Source of the DNA: Pseudomonadota bacterium
GTDB lineage: Bacteria; Myxococcota_A; UBA796; GCA-2862545
Length of the DNA stretch: 52,703 nt
NCBI GenBank assembly: GCA_002862545.1
Contig: PKDJ01000315.1
Span: forward strand, 1-52,703
Direction: 5' to 3'
Shown here: positions 30,682-40,299 of the stretch, in pieces
How the letters are laid out: each line of letters opens with the position of its first letter
Position numbering within the stretch: the first letter of the stretch is position 1
The notes under the pieces: model-generated
Told to the model about the DNA's origin: nothing
What the model saw: only the letters and a program-made list of their open reading frames with translations
Databases searched by the model: none
Position numbers and translations under genes: made by a program

Positions 30682-33600
30682 GTCCACCCCTGGTCGTCGA
30701 ACAGCCGGGCGAGTGGTGCCTGCAGGTGACCGGGCACGTGGTAGCTGTCGTCGGTGCGTTGCAGCAGTCCGTCATGTGTCAGCGCCACGAGCTCTGCCTC
30801 GGCCCGCACCTCGCGAAGGCCGAACGAGGCTGCATGGTGACGCGCCGTCGTCCAGCCGAGGCGGATGACGTGAAGCAGCAGGACCTGGGTGTCGAGCGGA
30901 AGCTCCGTGAGGCTGCTGCGCTGTAGGGACGTGACGGGCCCCATGTGGACGGTTCCCTCTGACTCGTCGATCGCTCGTATGGAGGCCGTCCACAGCCGCA
31001 GCGCATCGGCGAGGAGGCCTCCGGAGGCCGAGTGGAGGCGCTCGAACCAGGCGCGGTGTCCGGCGTCACCCCCTTCTTCGCGTCGGCCGAGCCAGGCTCC
31101 GGGGAGCATTCCGGAGTCGTCGAGATCGTCGAACGACAAGGTGTACCCACTCATCGAGTGGCGCGCGAGCAGTGCGCGTCGCAGGGCGTCGACATCGAGC
31201 GGCTCCAGCCGCACGGTGGACGACACGGCTGCACCGAGTGGCGAGAACCGCTCGAAGGTGGACCAGACCAGGGGGTTACACATCAGCACGACGGGCGTCT
31301 CGTGGTGGAGCAGGTGCGCGGCCAAGGTATCCGCGGCGACCGTGCCCCCCTCTCCGGGGTCAGACAGCCACCGGGAGCCGTGCACGACGAGCACCTGCGC
31401 GGTGTCGGTGCCCTGGAACCACTGCTCGACCTCGGCCGCCGTGACGGGACCATCGAGCTCCACGTGTCGTGCGGCTCGCCCACCGCAGGCACGCAGGCCC
31501 GCTGCGATCACCCCGAGCGCAGAGGTCTCGTCCCACGAGACCACGGCCACTGCACCTGTGTGGGTCAGGCTGTCGCGGACCATGTGAATCTCGGCCTGGC
31601 GCACAGGCGAGAGGTCACCGGCCTCAAAGGCGGCTCTGGAGAACAGTCGCGCATAGACGCCCGGCAGGGTCACGCGGGGGGCTGGTGGCGCGAGACGCGT
31701 GGAGAGCGGAGCGTCCGAGGTCGGATCGGGGACACCGAGCCAGGCTCGCCAGTCGTCCACGCGCTTGGAGCCGAGGGTGCGTCGTGCAGTGTGTGCCAGG
31801 CCGCGCTGGCTGGCACGCGCCACGCGTGACCACCGGTCGGCCTGACGCTCGAGCATTCGCTGCATGTCTCGGCGATCGGCGACACGTCGCAGGGCACCGA
31901 GGTCGCCGTCGAGGACGTGGCTTCGCAGAGTCTCCAGCTCGCCTACGACGGCATGGTGGACCTCTACTCGGGTCTCCTCGGGCCAGTCCTCGGATTCCTC
32001 CGCGAGGTCATCCACTCGCTTGAGGCTGCGTCCTACTGCACCGAGCAGCATCTCCTGCACCAGCTCTCGGGTCGAGGTGGGCACGGGACCGTCGCCGATG
32101 AGCTCGAGCTCAGAGGAGGCCAGCTCGAGGTTGAAGGACAGGATGCGCTCCAGGTCCTCGAGCCCGGCCGTCAGCGAGCCGATTCGACCATTCAGGCCCG
32201 TGGTCAGCTCGACGAGGTGCCGGGTGATCGCACTCTCGAGGTAGGCGACGGCGTCGTCGCGGAAGGCGAGCTCCTGGGTGGGTAGGGGCTCTGGCAGGGT
32301 CCACTCGCCGGCGGCGATCCGACCACTTGGGACCGTGTACCAGTCCGTGAGCGAGCTCGCCGTGTGCAGGACGGCCGCCACGAGCGGGGTCACGTAGACA
32401 TCGTCCGCGAGGTCTTCCTCCAGCCGACGGGTCGAGCGGAGAGCATCGGCGAGCAGGCGACTGACGCCGTCGAGCGCCTCGCGCGTCCGCTCGCGCAGGG
32501 TCGCGCCGTCCTCGGCCTCGGTGAGCGCGACGCCTAGGGTGGACAGCGCGCTGTTCAGGGCGACCACCACCCGTCGAAGCTGGGTGGGGCCGCGACCGCG
32601 AACCAGGCGTGCAAGCTGTCCTGCATGCATCTCTACGGCGTCGAGGACGCGGCCCTCCAGTCCGACGAGCTCGAGCTCGAGTGCGAGGGCGGCGTAGCGT
32701 GCTCCCGTGAGCTTGAGTGCGCTGCGCCATCCCTCGTCGAGTGCATCGAGACCGCGCGTTCGGTCGGCCAGCACCCGGCTGTAGCGTCGACGCCAGAGAG
32801 GAAGGTCGAGGGTGCCGATCTCGGTGAGGTCGGCCTTTAGGTCACCCAGCGCGCTGCCGATGGCGACAGCGGTACGGGTGCCTGCATCCGATGCGATGCG
32901 GCTTGCCTCGAGCAGGACAAGGTCGAACTCTTCCTCGATCTCCACGCGAGCGGTGGCGAGGAGGGACTGTGCATCGGCCTGTGGGGTGGTGTCAGAGATC
33001 TGGTCCGAGACCGAGGTGTAGGTCTGGGCGATTCGCTGGAAGAGCGTGCTTGTTCGCGTGGCGAGGTGGAGATCGCCGCGAATCAAGACGGCGGCAACGC
33101 CCTCGAGACGGGTGGGCAGCCGCCCGGAGAGGTGGAAGCCGGCGAGGTCGCGCGGGATGATGTGACGCTCGTACCGACCCATGCGGGATCGGATCCGAGA
33201 GGCCGTGCGCAGGCTTCGCCACAGCATCGCCTCCTCACGCGGCTCCACCGTGGCCGGGAGCACGGGCACGCGCATCGACTCGGGCAGCGAGCCGGCTAGC
33301 GCGTCGATAGGCTCGACGAGGACGACGGGATTCCAGCGCCCGGATGCCTGGACCGCAGCAGCCCGATCGAGCACACGATCTCGCCAGCGCTCGCCGAGCT
33401 CCGAGAGCGCTCCCCGGATCGTCGTCGGCATCGGGCCGAGGGCCTCGTCCGTCTGGATTCGTACCTGCATGCGACGGTGAAAGCGAAGGTACTCGCGACG
33501 CAGCGAGCGGACATAGCCCTCGAGTGTCGTCGCGTGCTCTTCCATGGGGCTCCGGGCCACGTCCCGCGCGAGCAGCTTCAGCTCTGCCTCGACGTCGCTC

Positions 33601-35144
33601 ACCAGTCGCTCGAGGGATGCGTCCTCGACCGACAGCGGCGGGCCCCAGGGGTCGCCGTCGATCTCCTCGCCGCTCCAGGGCTCGGGGGCCTCGGGCTCGG
33701 GCTCGGGCTCGCTTGCTTCGCTAGCTTCCTCCTCGGCACTGGCGGCATCGTGCTCGTTCGCCAGGCCGAGACCGAACTGGAGGAGTACGGGTCCTGCGAC
33801 CTCGTTGATCGCTACGCCGCCCAAGATCAGGGCGAACAGCCCCTCACCGATGCCGTCGCCGTAGGTGTTGGCGACGCTGTTGGCCAGGGTGATGGCCAGC
33901 CCGGCCTGCGACACGAAGCCCATCCAGCCGTAGCTTCGGGTCGCCGGATCTGCCTGGGTCAGTGAGGCGCCGAGGCGGGTGCCAATGACGATCGCCGCTA
34001 CGCGAACGAGCGACAGCGCGATGGCAAAGCCGGCGAGTGAGGCGAGCACGTCGAGGTGGAGCTTGGCGCCCGCCAGGGTGAAGAACACGACGTAGACGGG
34101 CTGTGCGAGACGCTCGACCTCATGGATCAGCCGCTCCCCTTGGTCGCCGGCGTCGAACGCGGGGAAGAGGTCGTCGAAGTTGGCGACGACGAAGCCCGCC
34201 ACGATGAACACCAGCGCGGCCTCGCCGTGGAAGGCGTGCGCGACGAAGGTGGCGGTGTAGATCACCCCGACGAGAAAAACGAGGATCTCGGCGCCGACGG
34301 TCGCTAGGTACAGCCAGATGCCGCCCCCGAGGAGGGCGCCGAGGAGCATGCTCCCGGCGATGTGGAGGAGCGACAGAAGAAATCCGCCGTCGGAGCCGAT
34401 TCCGAGCTGTGCCGTCGCGACCGCAGTCGCCGCGCTGAAGGCCACGACGACGAACACATCCTTGAGGACGACGACTGAGAGCACATTGCTGGTCATCGGT
34501 CCGCGGGAGCGCGTGCCGTTGATGATGGCAATGGTCGCCGCCGGAGAGGTCGCGAAGGCAATGGCGGCGACGACGGCACCGAGAGCCAGCACGGCGGAGG
34601 TGGTGGGCACGGCGGCGAGCTGTGGCAGCGCGATGGCAGGGATGACACCGCTGATGGCCCACACGAAGGCGGTGATCGCGATGGCGATCGCGGTTCCTTG
34701 CAGGACGAGGATGCCTACGATGGTCCGCAGCCCCTTCCGGAGAGCCTCGACGCGTAGCTCTCCACCTGCGGTCAGGGCGATCAAGGCGAGCGCGAGGTCG
34801 TCGAGGAGCACGAGCTGCCCCTGGACTTCTGCGTTCAGGATGCCGTGGTCGAAGGGCGGAGGCACGCCCGGAAAGGCATGATGCAGCTGCTCGGCGATGC
34901 TCGGCCCGAGCAGGAGACCGGCGATCAGGTACCCCGTGATGTGGGGCAGGTTGATGGTCTCGGCGAGCTCGCCGACCGTGTAGGCGGCGAGGATCACGAA
35001 GCCGAGGGCAAGCAGCCCGCGTGGGTCGAAGGCCTCCGCGGGGACGGCGAAGCGATGCAGGAGCCACATCGCGCCGATCAGGATCGCCACGATCACGGAC
35101 TTTCGCAGCACATCCACGGAGTGCGGCTTGGGGCCTCCTCCCAT
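30678..35144 (-). CDS. CPA-type cation:proton antiporter fused to a ~1000-residue helical and pseudo-ATPase module
   Basis: A 1488-residue protein. Residues 1-~460 are a CPA2-like Na+(K+)/H+ antiporter (HITGYLIAGLLLGPSI, the AFATSPAATIAI core helix and VVVLKDVFVVVAF). An acidic Glu/Pro linker (~465-485) leads to a long soluble region predicted to be helical (~490-1140). Residues ~1150-1400 follow the layout of an AAA/STAND-like ATPase, with strands at AVAVVSWDETSALG (~1190, where a P-loop would be) and QVLVVHGSRWLSDP (~1250, Walker B position) and a lid-like VRLEPLDVDALRRALLAR. The P-loop Lys and Walker B acids are missing, so it is probably catalytically dead. A winged-helix-like tail (~1410-1488) closes the chain. 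One-base overlap (TGATG) with trkH. Confidence 0.85.
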   Translation of the reverse strand: MGGGPKPHSVDVLRKSVIVAILIGAMWLLHRFAVPAEAFDPRGLLALGFVILAAYTVGELAETINLPHITGYLIAGLLLGPSIAEQLHHAFPGVPPPFDHGILNAEVQGQLVLLDDLALALIALTAGGELRVEALRKGLRTIVGILVLQGTAIAIAITAFVWAISGVIPAIALPQLAAVPTTSAVLALGAVVAAIAFATSPAATIAIINGTRSRGPMTSNVLSVVVLKDVFVVVAFSAATAVATAQLGIGSDGGFLLSLLHIAGSMLLGALLGGGIWLYLATVGAEILVFLVGVIYTATFVAHAFHGEAALVFIVAGFVVANFDDLFPAFDAGDQGERLIHEVERLAQPVYVVFFTLAGAKLHLDVLASLAGFAIALSLVRVAAIVIGTRLGASLTQADPATRSYGWMGFVSQAGLAITLANSVANTYGDGIGEGLFALILGGVAINEVAGPVLLQFGLGLANEHDAASAEEEASEASEPEPEPEAPEPWSGEEIDGDPWGPPLSVEDASLERLVSDVEAELKLLARDVARSPMEEHATTLEGYVRSLRREYLRFHRRMQVRIQTDEALGPMPTTIRGALSELGERWRDRVLDRAAAVQASGRWNPVVLVEPIDALAGSLPESMRVPVLPATVEPREEAMLWRSLRTASRIRSRMGRYERHIIPRDLAGFHLSGRLPTRLEGVAAVLIRGDLHLATRTSTLFQRIAQTYTSVSDQISDTTPQADAQSLLATARVEIEEEFDLVLLEASRIASDAGTRTAVAIGSALGDLKADLTEIGTLDLPLWRRRYSRVLADRTRGLDALDEGWRSALKLTGARYAALALELELVGLEGRVLDAVEMHAGQLARLVRGRGPTQLRRVVVALNSALSTLGVALTEAEDGATLRERTREALDGVSRLLADALRSTRRLEEDLADDVYVTPLVAAVLHTASSLTDWYTVPSGRIAAGEWTLPEPLPTQELAFRDDAVAYLESAITRHLVELTTGLNGRIGSLTAGLEDLERILSFNLELASSELELIGDGPVPTSTRELVQEMLLGAVGRSLKRVDDLAEESEDWPEETRVEVHHAVVGELETLRSHVLDGDLGALRRVADRRDMQRMLERQADRWSRVARASQRGLAHTARRTLGSKRVDDWRAWLGVPDPTSDAPLSTRLAPPAPRVTLPGVYARLFSRAAFEAGDLSPVRQAEIHMVRDSLTHTGAVAVVSWDETSALGVIAAGLRACGGRAARHVELDGPVTAAEVEQWFQGTDTAQVLVVHGSRWLSDPGEGGTVAADTLAAHLLHHETPVVLMCNPLVWSTFERFSPLGAAVSSTVRLEPLDVDALRRALLARHSMSGYTLSFDDLDDSGMLPGAWLGRREEGGDAGHRAWFERLHSASGGLLADALRLWTASIRAIDESEGTVHMGPVTSLQRSSLTELPLDTQVLLLHVIRLGWTTARHHAASFGLREVRAEAELVALTHDGLLQRTDDSYHVPGHLQAPLARLFDDQGWT

Positions 35145-36616
35145 CAGTGCCTCCGCCAGGTGTCGGGCATCAGCAGTGCCAGCACGGTGAAGAACTCCAG
35201 CCGTCCGAGGATCATCATTGCGGCGAACCAGACCTTCGCGCCGGCAGAATACCCAGAGAAGTTGTCCACTCCCTCGTAGAAGGGCGCGGGGCCCATGTTG
35301 GAGAGCGTGGTGAGCATCGCCCCGAAGGCTGTAGACAGCGGGATTCTCTCGATCCAGGCCACGCCGAAGACACCCACGGCCAGGCAGGACATGTAGAGGA
35401 AGAAGAACGTCGCGACCTCGAGCAGCACGGGCGTCTCCATCGGCTTGCGCTCGAGTCGCACCACCTGGACCACTGCGGGTCGGACCGAGCGCCGAATCAT
35501 CGCGCGAGCGGTCTCGGCGAGCACCACGATACGCGAGACCTTGATTCCACCGGCCGTCGAGCCCGAGCTGCCGCCGATGAACATCAGGCCGAGCACCAGA
35601 GCGAGCGCCGGAGGGGGATAGGCCATGTAGTCATCGGTCCCGAAGCCCGTGCTGGTGATGGTGGTGGTGACCATGAACAGGGCGCGTCGGAAGGCCAGCT
35701 CGAGCTGGCCGTGGTTCGGCAGCACGAACAAGGTGATGGCGAGGGTCAGGAGGACGGACAGGACGGCGTAGACCCGGAACTCGGAGCTGCGCAGGAGCAC
35801 ACCGGCGCGGCGCGACCGGAGTGCGCCGTAGTACAGCCCGAAGTTCACGCCTGCGATGAGCATGAACACGCTGATCACATACTCGATGGCCGGCGCGTCG
35901 AAGGCCGCAATCGAGGCGTTTCGCGTCGAGAAACCTCCGGTGCTCATCGTCGTCATCGCGTGGCAGAGTGACTCGAAGGGACTCATGCCGAGCCCCCAGA
36001 GGACCACCGTCTCCAGCGCGGTGAAGCCGAGGTAGAGCTGCCAGAGGGCCACCGAAGTCTCGGTGATCCGAGGGCGCAGGCCGTCGGCCGTGACCCCAGG
36101 AACCTCACTCCGAAAGAGGCGCTTTCCGCTCACGCCGAGGTTCGGGAAGATGGCGACGAAGAGCACGACGATGCCCATGCCGCCCAGCCACTGCATCAGC
36201 GATCGCCACAGCAGCAGCGTGCGAGACAGCTGCCCCTCGATGTCGTCCACCATCGTGGCACCGGTCGTCGTGAAGCCGCTGGCCGCCTCGAACAGGCCGT
36301 CGACGGGGGAAAAGCCTGCATCGAACACGAATGGCATGGCTCCGACCAGGCTCACGGCGACCCAGATGGCGGTGACGGCGACGACCGCCTCGCGACGACT
36401 CAGGGCCCTTGTCGCGGCCCGACCCCAGGCCATGAGCCCGCCACCGAGCGCCGCCGTGAGGAGCCCGGAGATCCCCATGGCAGCCGCCGCGCCTGCATCA
36501 ACCTCCCGCCGGTACTCCAGGATCTCGAAGGCGAAGCCCACCAAGGCACAGAGGAGCATGCCAGCAGCACATCCCACGACGACGGCACCGACGGGTCGAG
36601 CGACCGCGCGATGCAT
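35144..36616 (-). CDS. trkH: TrkH-family potassium uptake channel subunit
   Basis: A 490-residue membrane protein with the four-fold pore-loop layout of Trk/Ktr/HKT transporters: SGFTTTGAT, TTMSTGGFSTRN, TITSTGFGTDD and LSNMGPAPFYEG form the selectivity filter; the loop between pores 3 and 4 has GGSSGSTAGGIKVSR. It conducts K+ inward together with TrkA, encoded 14 bp upstream. ATG 36616 has no strong ribosome site; coupling to trkA is likely. The open frame continues upstream through trkA but only as a shadow. Confidence 0.95.
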   Translation of the reverse strand: MHRAVARPVGAVVVGCAAGMLLCALVGFAFEILEYRREVDAGAAAAMGISGLLTAALGGGLMAWGRAATRALSRREAVVAVTAIWVAVSLVGAMPFVFDAGFSPVDGLFEAASGFTTTGATMVDDIEGQLSRTLLLWRSLMQWLGGMGIVVLFVAIFPNLGVSGKRLFRSEVPGVTADGLRPRITETSVALWQLYLGFTALETVVLWGLGMSPFESLCHAMTTMSTGGFSTRNASIAAFDAPAIEYVISVFMLIAGVNFGLYYGALRSRRAGVLLRSSEFRVYAVLSVLLTLAITLFVLPNHGQLELAFRRALFMVTTTITSTGFGTDDYMAYPPPALALVLGLMFIGGSSGSTAGGIKVSRIVVLAETARAMIRRSVRPAVVQVVRLERKPMETPVLLEVATFFFLYMSCLAVGVFGVAWIERIPLSTAFGAMLTTLSNMGPAPFYEGVDNFSGYSAGAKVWFAAMMILGRLEFFTVLALLMPDTWRRH

Positions 36617-36630
36617 GGGGCGGGCGGGCC

Positions 36631-37980
36631 TCAGAGCGACCTCTTTCGGAACATCCGCGCGACGGCGGGGCGCGCCTCCGGAGTCGTGAGGACGACCACG
36701 GTGTCGCCGGCGACGATGGTGTCGTTGCCGCTCGGGATGACCACGTCGTCCTCGCGAATCAGCGCACAGAGCAGTGCGCCGCGTGGCACGCCCATCTGAC
36801 GAACGGGCACGCCGACCACGCGCGCATCCGGGTGGGCGATGATCTCGAGGATCTCGGCCTTGCCTTCCTCGAGGAGCGTGAGGCTCTGAAGCTCCTTCTG
36901 CCGACAGAAGCGGAGGATGTGATCCGAGGCAACGATGCGGGGTGACAGGGCGACATCCACGCCGAGCTGGCGGTAGATGTCGAGGTAGTCGGGTCGGTGC
37001 ACGAGTGTGGCGACGCGACCGACTCCCTGACGCTTGGCGAGCAGGCCCGCCATCAGGTTGACCTCGTCCTCGTGGCTCACGGCGGCGAGCAGGTCGTAGC
37101 TCCCGACGCCCTCTTCCTCGAGGAGGCTCAGGTCGGTGCCGTCCCCGTGGACGACCGTGACGTGCGCGAGAGAGGCCGCGAGCGCCTCGGCACGTGCACG
37201 GTCGCGCTCGATCAGCATCACCTCGGTGTCGGTCCTGCGGAGCATCCGGGCCAGCGCCTCGCCGACGACGCCACCGCCGAGGATGCACACGCGTCGTGCC
37301 TCGCGGCTCGTCGTGAAGAGGTCCTCTGCCTGCAGCATCGTGTCCGGAGTGCCGACGAGGTAGATGCGGTCCTGTGGCCGGAGGACGTCGCCGCCGCCGG
37401 GGACTCGCAGCTCACCGTCCCGCACGATCGCGCCGATGAGCACGCCCCGCGGGAGTCCGAGATTCTTCAGGGTGCGCTGCAGCATTCGGCTGGAGGTGCC
37501 GAGCTCCATCTGCACGACCTCGATCCGGCTGTTGGCGACGTCGATCACCTCCAGCGCGCCATGAGACTGGGCGATCTTGGCGAGCTCCTGGGCGAGGAGG
37601 ACGCGTGGATTGAAGACGACATCCACGCCGAGCAGGCCGTAGTGCACGCCTGCTCCATCGTCGGTGCCGGCCCACTCGTTGCCCTGCACCCGGGCGATCA
37701 CGCGTCGGGCGCCCATGCGTCGAGACGCCAGTGCTGCGAGCAGGTTCACCTCGTCGTGGTTGGTGCAGGCGACCACGAGATCGGCGTCGCCCACGCGTGC
37801 CTTGTCGAGGATGGCCTGGCTCGCGCCGTAGCCCTGCAGGGTCATGACGTCGTGCTGTTCTTCCACCTGTCGGATGGCCACAGGGTCGCGATCGATGATG
37901 ACGATGTCGTGGCGCTCCCACTCGAGCGTGCGGACGACGTGGCGTCCGACCTGCCCCATCCCGATGATGACGACGTACAT
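36631..37980 (-). CDS. trkA: Trk system potassium uptake regulator TrkA
   Basis: A 449-residue peripheral protein with two RCK units (N-C-N-C). The first Rossmann motif is VVIIGMGQVGRHV with the acidic ribose-binding end IIDRD; the second is VCILGGGVVGEALA with LIERD. Each is followed by a TrkA-C domain (about 145-225 and 370-449). It binds NAD(H) or adenine nucleotides and gates TrkH. ATG 37980 overlaps the antiporter stop by one base (TGATG). Confidence 0.95.
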   Translation of the reverse strand: MYVVIIGMGQVGRHVVRTLEWERHDIVIIDRDPVAIRQVEEQHDVMTLQGYGASQAILDKARVGDADLVVACTNHDEVNLLAALASRRMGARRVIARVQGNEWAGTDDGAGVHYGLLGVDVVFNPRVLLAQELAKIAQSHGALEVIDVANSRIEVVQMELGTSSRMLQRTLKNLGLPRGVLIGAIVRDGELRVPGGGDVLRPQDRIYLVGTPDTMLQAEDLFTTSREARRVCILGGGVVGEALARMLRRTDTEVMLIERDRARAEALAASLAHVTVVHGDGTDLSLLEEEGVGSYDLLAAVSHEDEVNLMAGLLAKRQGVGRVATLVHRPDYLDIYRQLGVDVALSPRIVASDHILRFCRQKELQSLTLLEEGKAEILEIIAHPDARVVGVPVRQMGVPRGALLCALIREDDVVIPSGNDTIVAGDTVVVLTTPEARPAVARMFRKRSL

Positions 37981-39293
37981 CAGCTGACACCTGGTGTGAC
38001 GATCACCCGCTCGTCCTCGAGCTCTCGCGCGTCGGCGAGGAGCCCGCGCAGGGCCCAGGGCCCGAGCAGCTCGTTGACGACCACGGACACGAGGATGGCG
38101 GTGTAGGCGAGGTCGATGGCCGGCCCCTCGTACACGAGGCGGAAGGACAGGGCGATGGCGAGCGCCACCTCACCCTGGGCGAGCATGCCGCGGAAGGTAT
38201 CGGCACGGAGCTCAGTCCCACGGGTCGCGAGCCAGCCGCCGACGAGGAGGCCCAGCGCTCGAAGCACGAGGGCGCCGAGGACGACGACCGCGCCGGCGAT
38301 CGGGTCGATCGGCTGCCACAGCGCCCCAGCAAAGGTCATCAAGATCAATCGGACCGGCCTCGCCGTGCCCTGCAGGGCATCGAAGAGGCCGGCGCCCTGA
38401 CGGGTGTTCGCCAGCACGAAGCCGAGCAGCAGGTTGATCAGCAGCGCCGAGAGATCGACGAAGAAGGCCGCTCCCGACGCGAACACAATGATGCCGACCA
38501 GCGCCAGGAAGCGGGTGTTGTCGTCCTCGTCTCGGCCGAGGAAGAGCGCGAAGAGAACGCCGAGGGCGAGACCCAGCCCCACCGTGAGGAGGATCCAGTC
38601 GGATGTACCCGGCTGGTAGTCCAGGCTCGTCGTGCCCCTGTGCACGATGCAGAACAGCACGCCGAAGACGGCAATGGCGAGGATGTCGGACTGGTGTGCG
38701 GCTCGCTTCAAGAGCTGCGTCGTGCCCTGTCGAAGGTTGGGGTAGCGCACAGTGAGAAGCTCGACGGCCGCCGTGGAGCCGGCAGCGGCGGCACTGCCCA
38801 GGAAGCCGGCTCCGAGGAGGGCGTCCTCCGGAGTGGCGGGAGGGAGGAGCCAGCCCGAGCGGAACATCCACCATGCGGGCAGAGCGACCGCGAGACCGGC
38901 GACCAGGTTTCCGACGATGGCCAGGCGGGCGCTCCGGGGATCCCAGCGGGTCAGCGAGCGCAGCTCGAGCTGGGCGCCGGCGAGCAGGCCATGCCAGCCT
39001 GCAGCGAAGGCCACGATGGGGGCGAGGCGGGTGAGGTCGTCGAGGACGTGGACCTGGGGCAGCACGTGAGGGCCGAGGAGCAGCCCGAGGAAGACGTACT
39101 CGGCGCCCGTCAGCACGAGGAAGCGGCGCTGGAGCCACTCGGCTGCAGCATGTGCAGTCAGGTAGGCGACGCCGACGATGGCCAGCAGAGCCAGCAGTAG
39201 ACCCATCTGGTCGCTCGCGTCGGCAGCGGCGTCGTGTCCGCCTCCGCCCGCCCAAGCGGCTTGGCTGAGCATGGTGACCAGGAGCGTCGTCAT
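37980..39293 (-). CDS. CPA-type cation:proton antiporter (membrane domain only)
   Basis: A 437-residue protein with an N-terminal signal-like segment (MTTLLVTMLSQAAWA) and about twelve membrane helices. YVFLGLLLGPHVLP and the AAAAGSTAAVELL core helix are in the positions expected for CPA-family exchangers, and FRGMLAQGEVALAIALSF matches the usual late helix. Unlike the antiporter downstream it ends right after the membrane domain. It probably exchanges K+ or Na+ for H+. ATG 39293 was preferred over an upstream start for the signal-like segment; the gap to the epimerase gene is 13 bp. Confidence 0.83.
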   Translation of the reverse strand: MTTLLVTMLSQAAWAGGGGHDAAADASDQMGLLLALLAIVGVAYLTAHAAAEWLQRRFLVLTGAEYVFLGLLLGPHVLPQVHVLDDLTRLAPIVAFAAGWHGLLAGAQLELRSLTRWDPRSARLAIVGNLVAGLAVALPAWWMFRSGWLLPPATPEDALLGAGFLGSAAAAGSTAAVELLTVRYPNLRQGTTQLLKRAAHQSDILAIAVFGVLFCIVHRGTTSLDYQPGTSDWILLTVGLGLALGVLFALFLGRDEDDNTRFLALVGIIVFASGAAFFVDLSALLINLLLGFVLANTRQGAGLFDALQGTARPVRLILMTFAGALWQPIDPIAGAVVVLGALVLRALGLLVGGWLATRGTELRADTFRGMLAQGEVALAIALSFRLVYEGPAIDLAYTAILVSVVVNELLGPWALRGLLADARELEDERVIVTPGVS

Positions 39294-39306
39294 CGCTCGT
39301 CCTACG

Positions 39307-40299
39307 TCAGCGCGCATGGCGAATTGCGTCGGGGTCGCGTCGTGCGGGACCACCGACCGGCCAGTCCACGGGATTCTCCGGACTATAGCCCAGGACGTCG
39401 CGTGCTCGGCTGCCGTCGAGGACCAGCCCGTAGTGCATGCGCTGGTGGTTCAGTCCGTACTCGAACTCGGATCCCGTGGTCAAGTGGCGCAGGTTGTACA
39501 GGCGCTGGATGACCGATCCGGGCAACGGAATCGAGGAGGTTCCCCACTTTCGGAGGCACGCGGAGAGGGGCAGGGTGTCCCAGCCAGGGATGTTGAAGAC
39601 GCCCTCGCCGCTCCCATGGGTGGCCAGCTCGAGGCCTCGAACGATGTCGGCGACCGTCGCGACGTTCACCATCGGGTCGAAGCCGCCGGGGCGGAAGGCG
39701 ACCGGGGCATCGAGGTAGTCGAAGAGCTGCGAGCCATTGCCGGGCCCGAGGGCCTCAGCGCAGCGGAGCACGACGATCTCGGCATCCGTCAGCCCCATGC
39801 GGGCGCAGGCTGTGAGATCGGCCTCTACGCGGTCGCGCACGTACTGCGGCGCCCGCCCCCCAAGGTTCAGAGGATGGTCCTCGGTGACGAGCACCGGCAG
39901 CTCCATGCTCACGCGGTAGACCACACCGAAGCTCCTGACGACGACGCGCCGGATGGTCGGGTGTCGGTGAGACAGGTCGAGGATGGAGCGCAGAGCCTCC
40001 ACGTTCGCCATGTGGACACGTCGACCCCGCTTGTGCGGGTCGCGGTGGGTCGACAGGTGCACCACCACCTCGACACCGAGGTCGCGGGCTGGTCCGAAGA
40101 GCAGTTCGTGGACGCGCCGCGTGCGGGTGAGATCGACCGAGAGGTAGGTGAGCCGATTGCCTTGGGCGAAGGGGAGGGCCTGTTCCTGCGGCTCGAGCGC
40201 GACGGCGAGGACATGTGCCACCCGCGTGTCGGCCACGAGGCTGCGCACCAGGCGCTCTCCGATCGGCGTCGTGACGCCTGTGACGAGGACGGAGATCAT
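39307..40299 (-). CDS. NAD-dependent epimerase/dehydratase-like extended SDR
   Basis: A 330-residue Rossmann protein. It opens with SVLVTGVTTPIGERLVRSL, a TGxxxxIG nucleotide-binding loop, followed by YLSVDLTRTRRV and VVVHLSTHRDP as in extended SDRs. The active-site YxxxK is replaced by YVRDR (Arg in place of Lys), and the usual Ser lies in VVVRSFGVVY. It probably acts on a sugar-nucleotide or lipid-linked substrate, possibly with altered chemistry. ATG 40299 overlaps the acyltransferase stop as ATGA. This SDR plus PlsC pair suggests a shared lipid step. Confidence 0.82.
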   Translation of the reverse strand: MISVLVTGVTTPIGERLVRSLVADTRVAHVLAVALEPQEQALPFAQGNRLTYLSVDLTRTRRVHELLFGPARDLGVEVVVHLSTHRDPHKRGRRVHMANVEALRSILDLSHRHPTIRRVVVRSFGVVYRVSMELPVLVTEDHPLNLGGRAPQYVRDRVEADLTACARMGLTDAEIVVLRCAEALGPGNGSQLFDYLDAPVAFRPGGFDPMVNVATVADIVRGLELATHGSGEGVFNIPGWDTLPLSACLRKWGTSSIPLPGSVIQRLYNLRHLTTGSEFEYGLNHQRMHYGLVLDGSRARDVLGYSPENPVDWPVGGPARRDPDAIRHAR

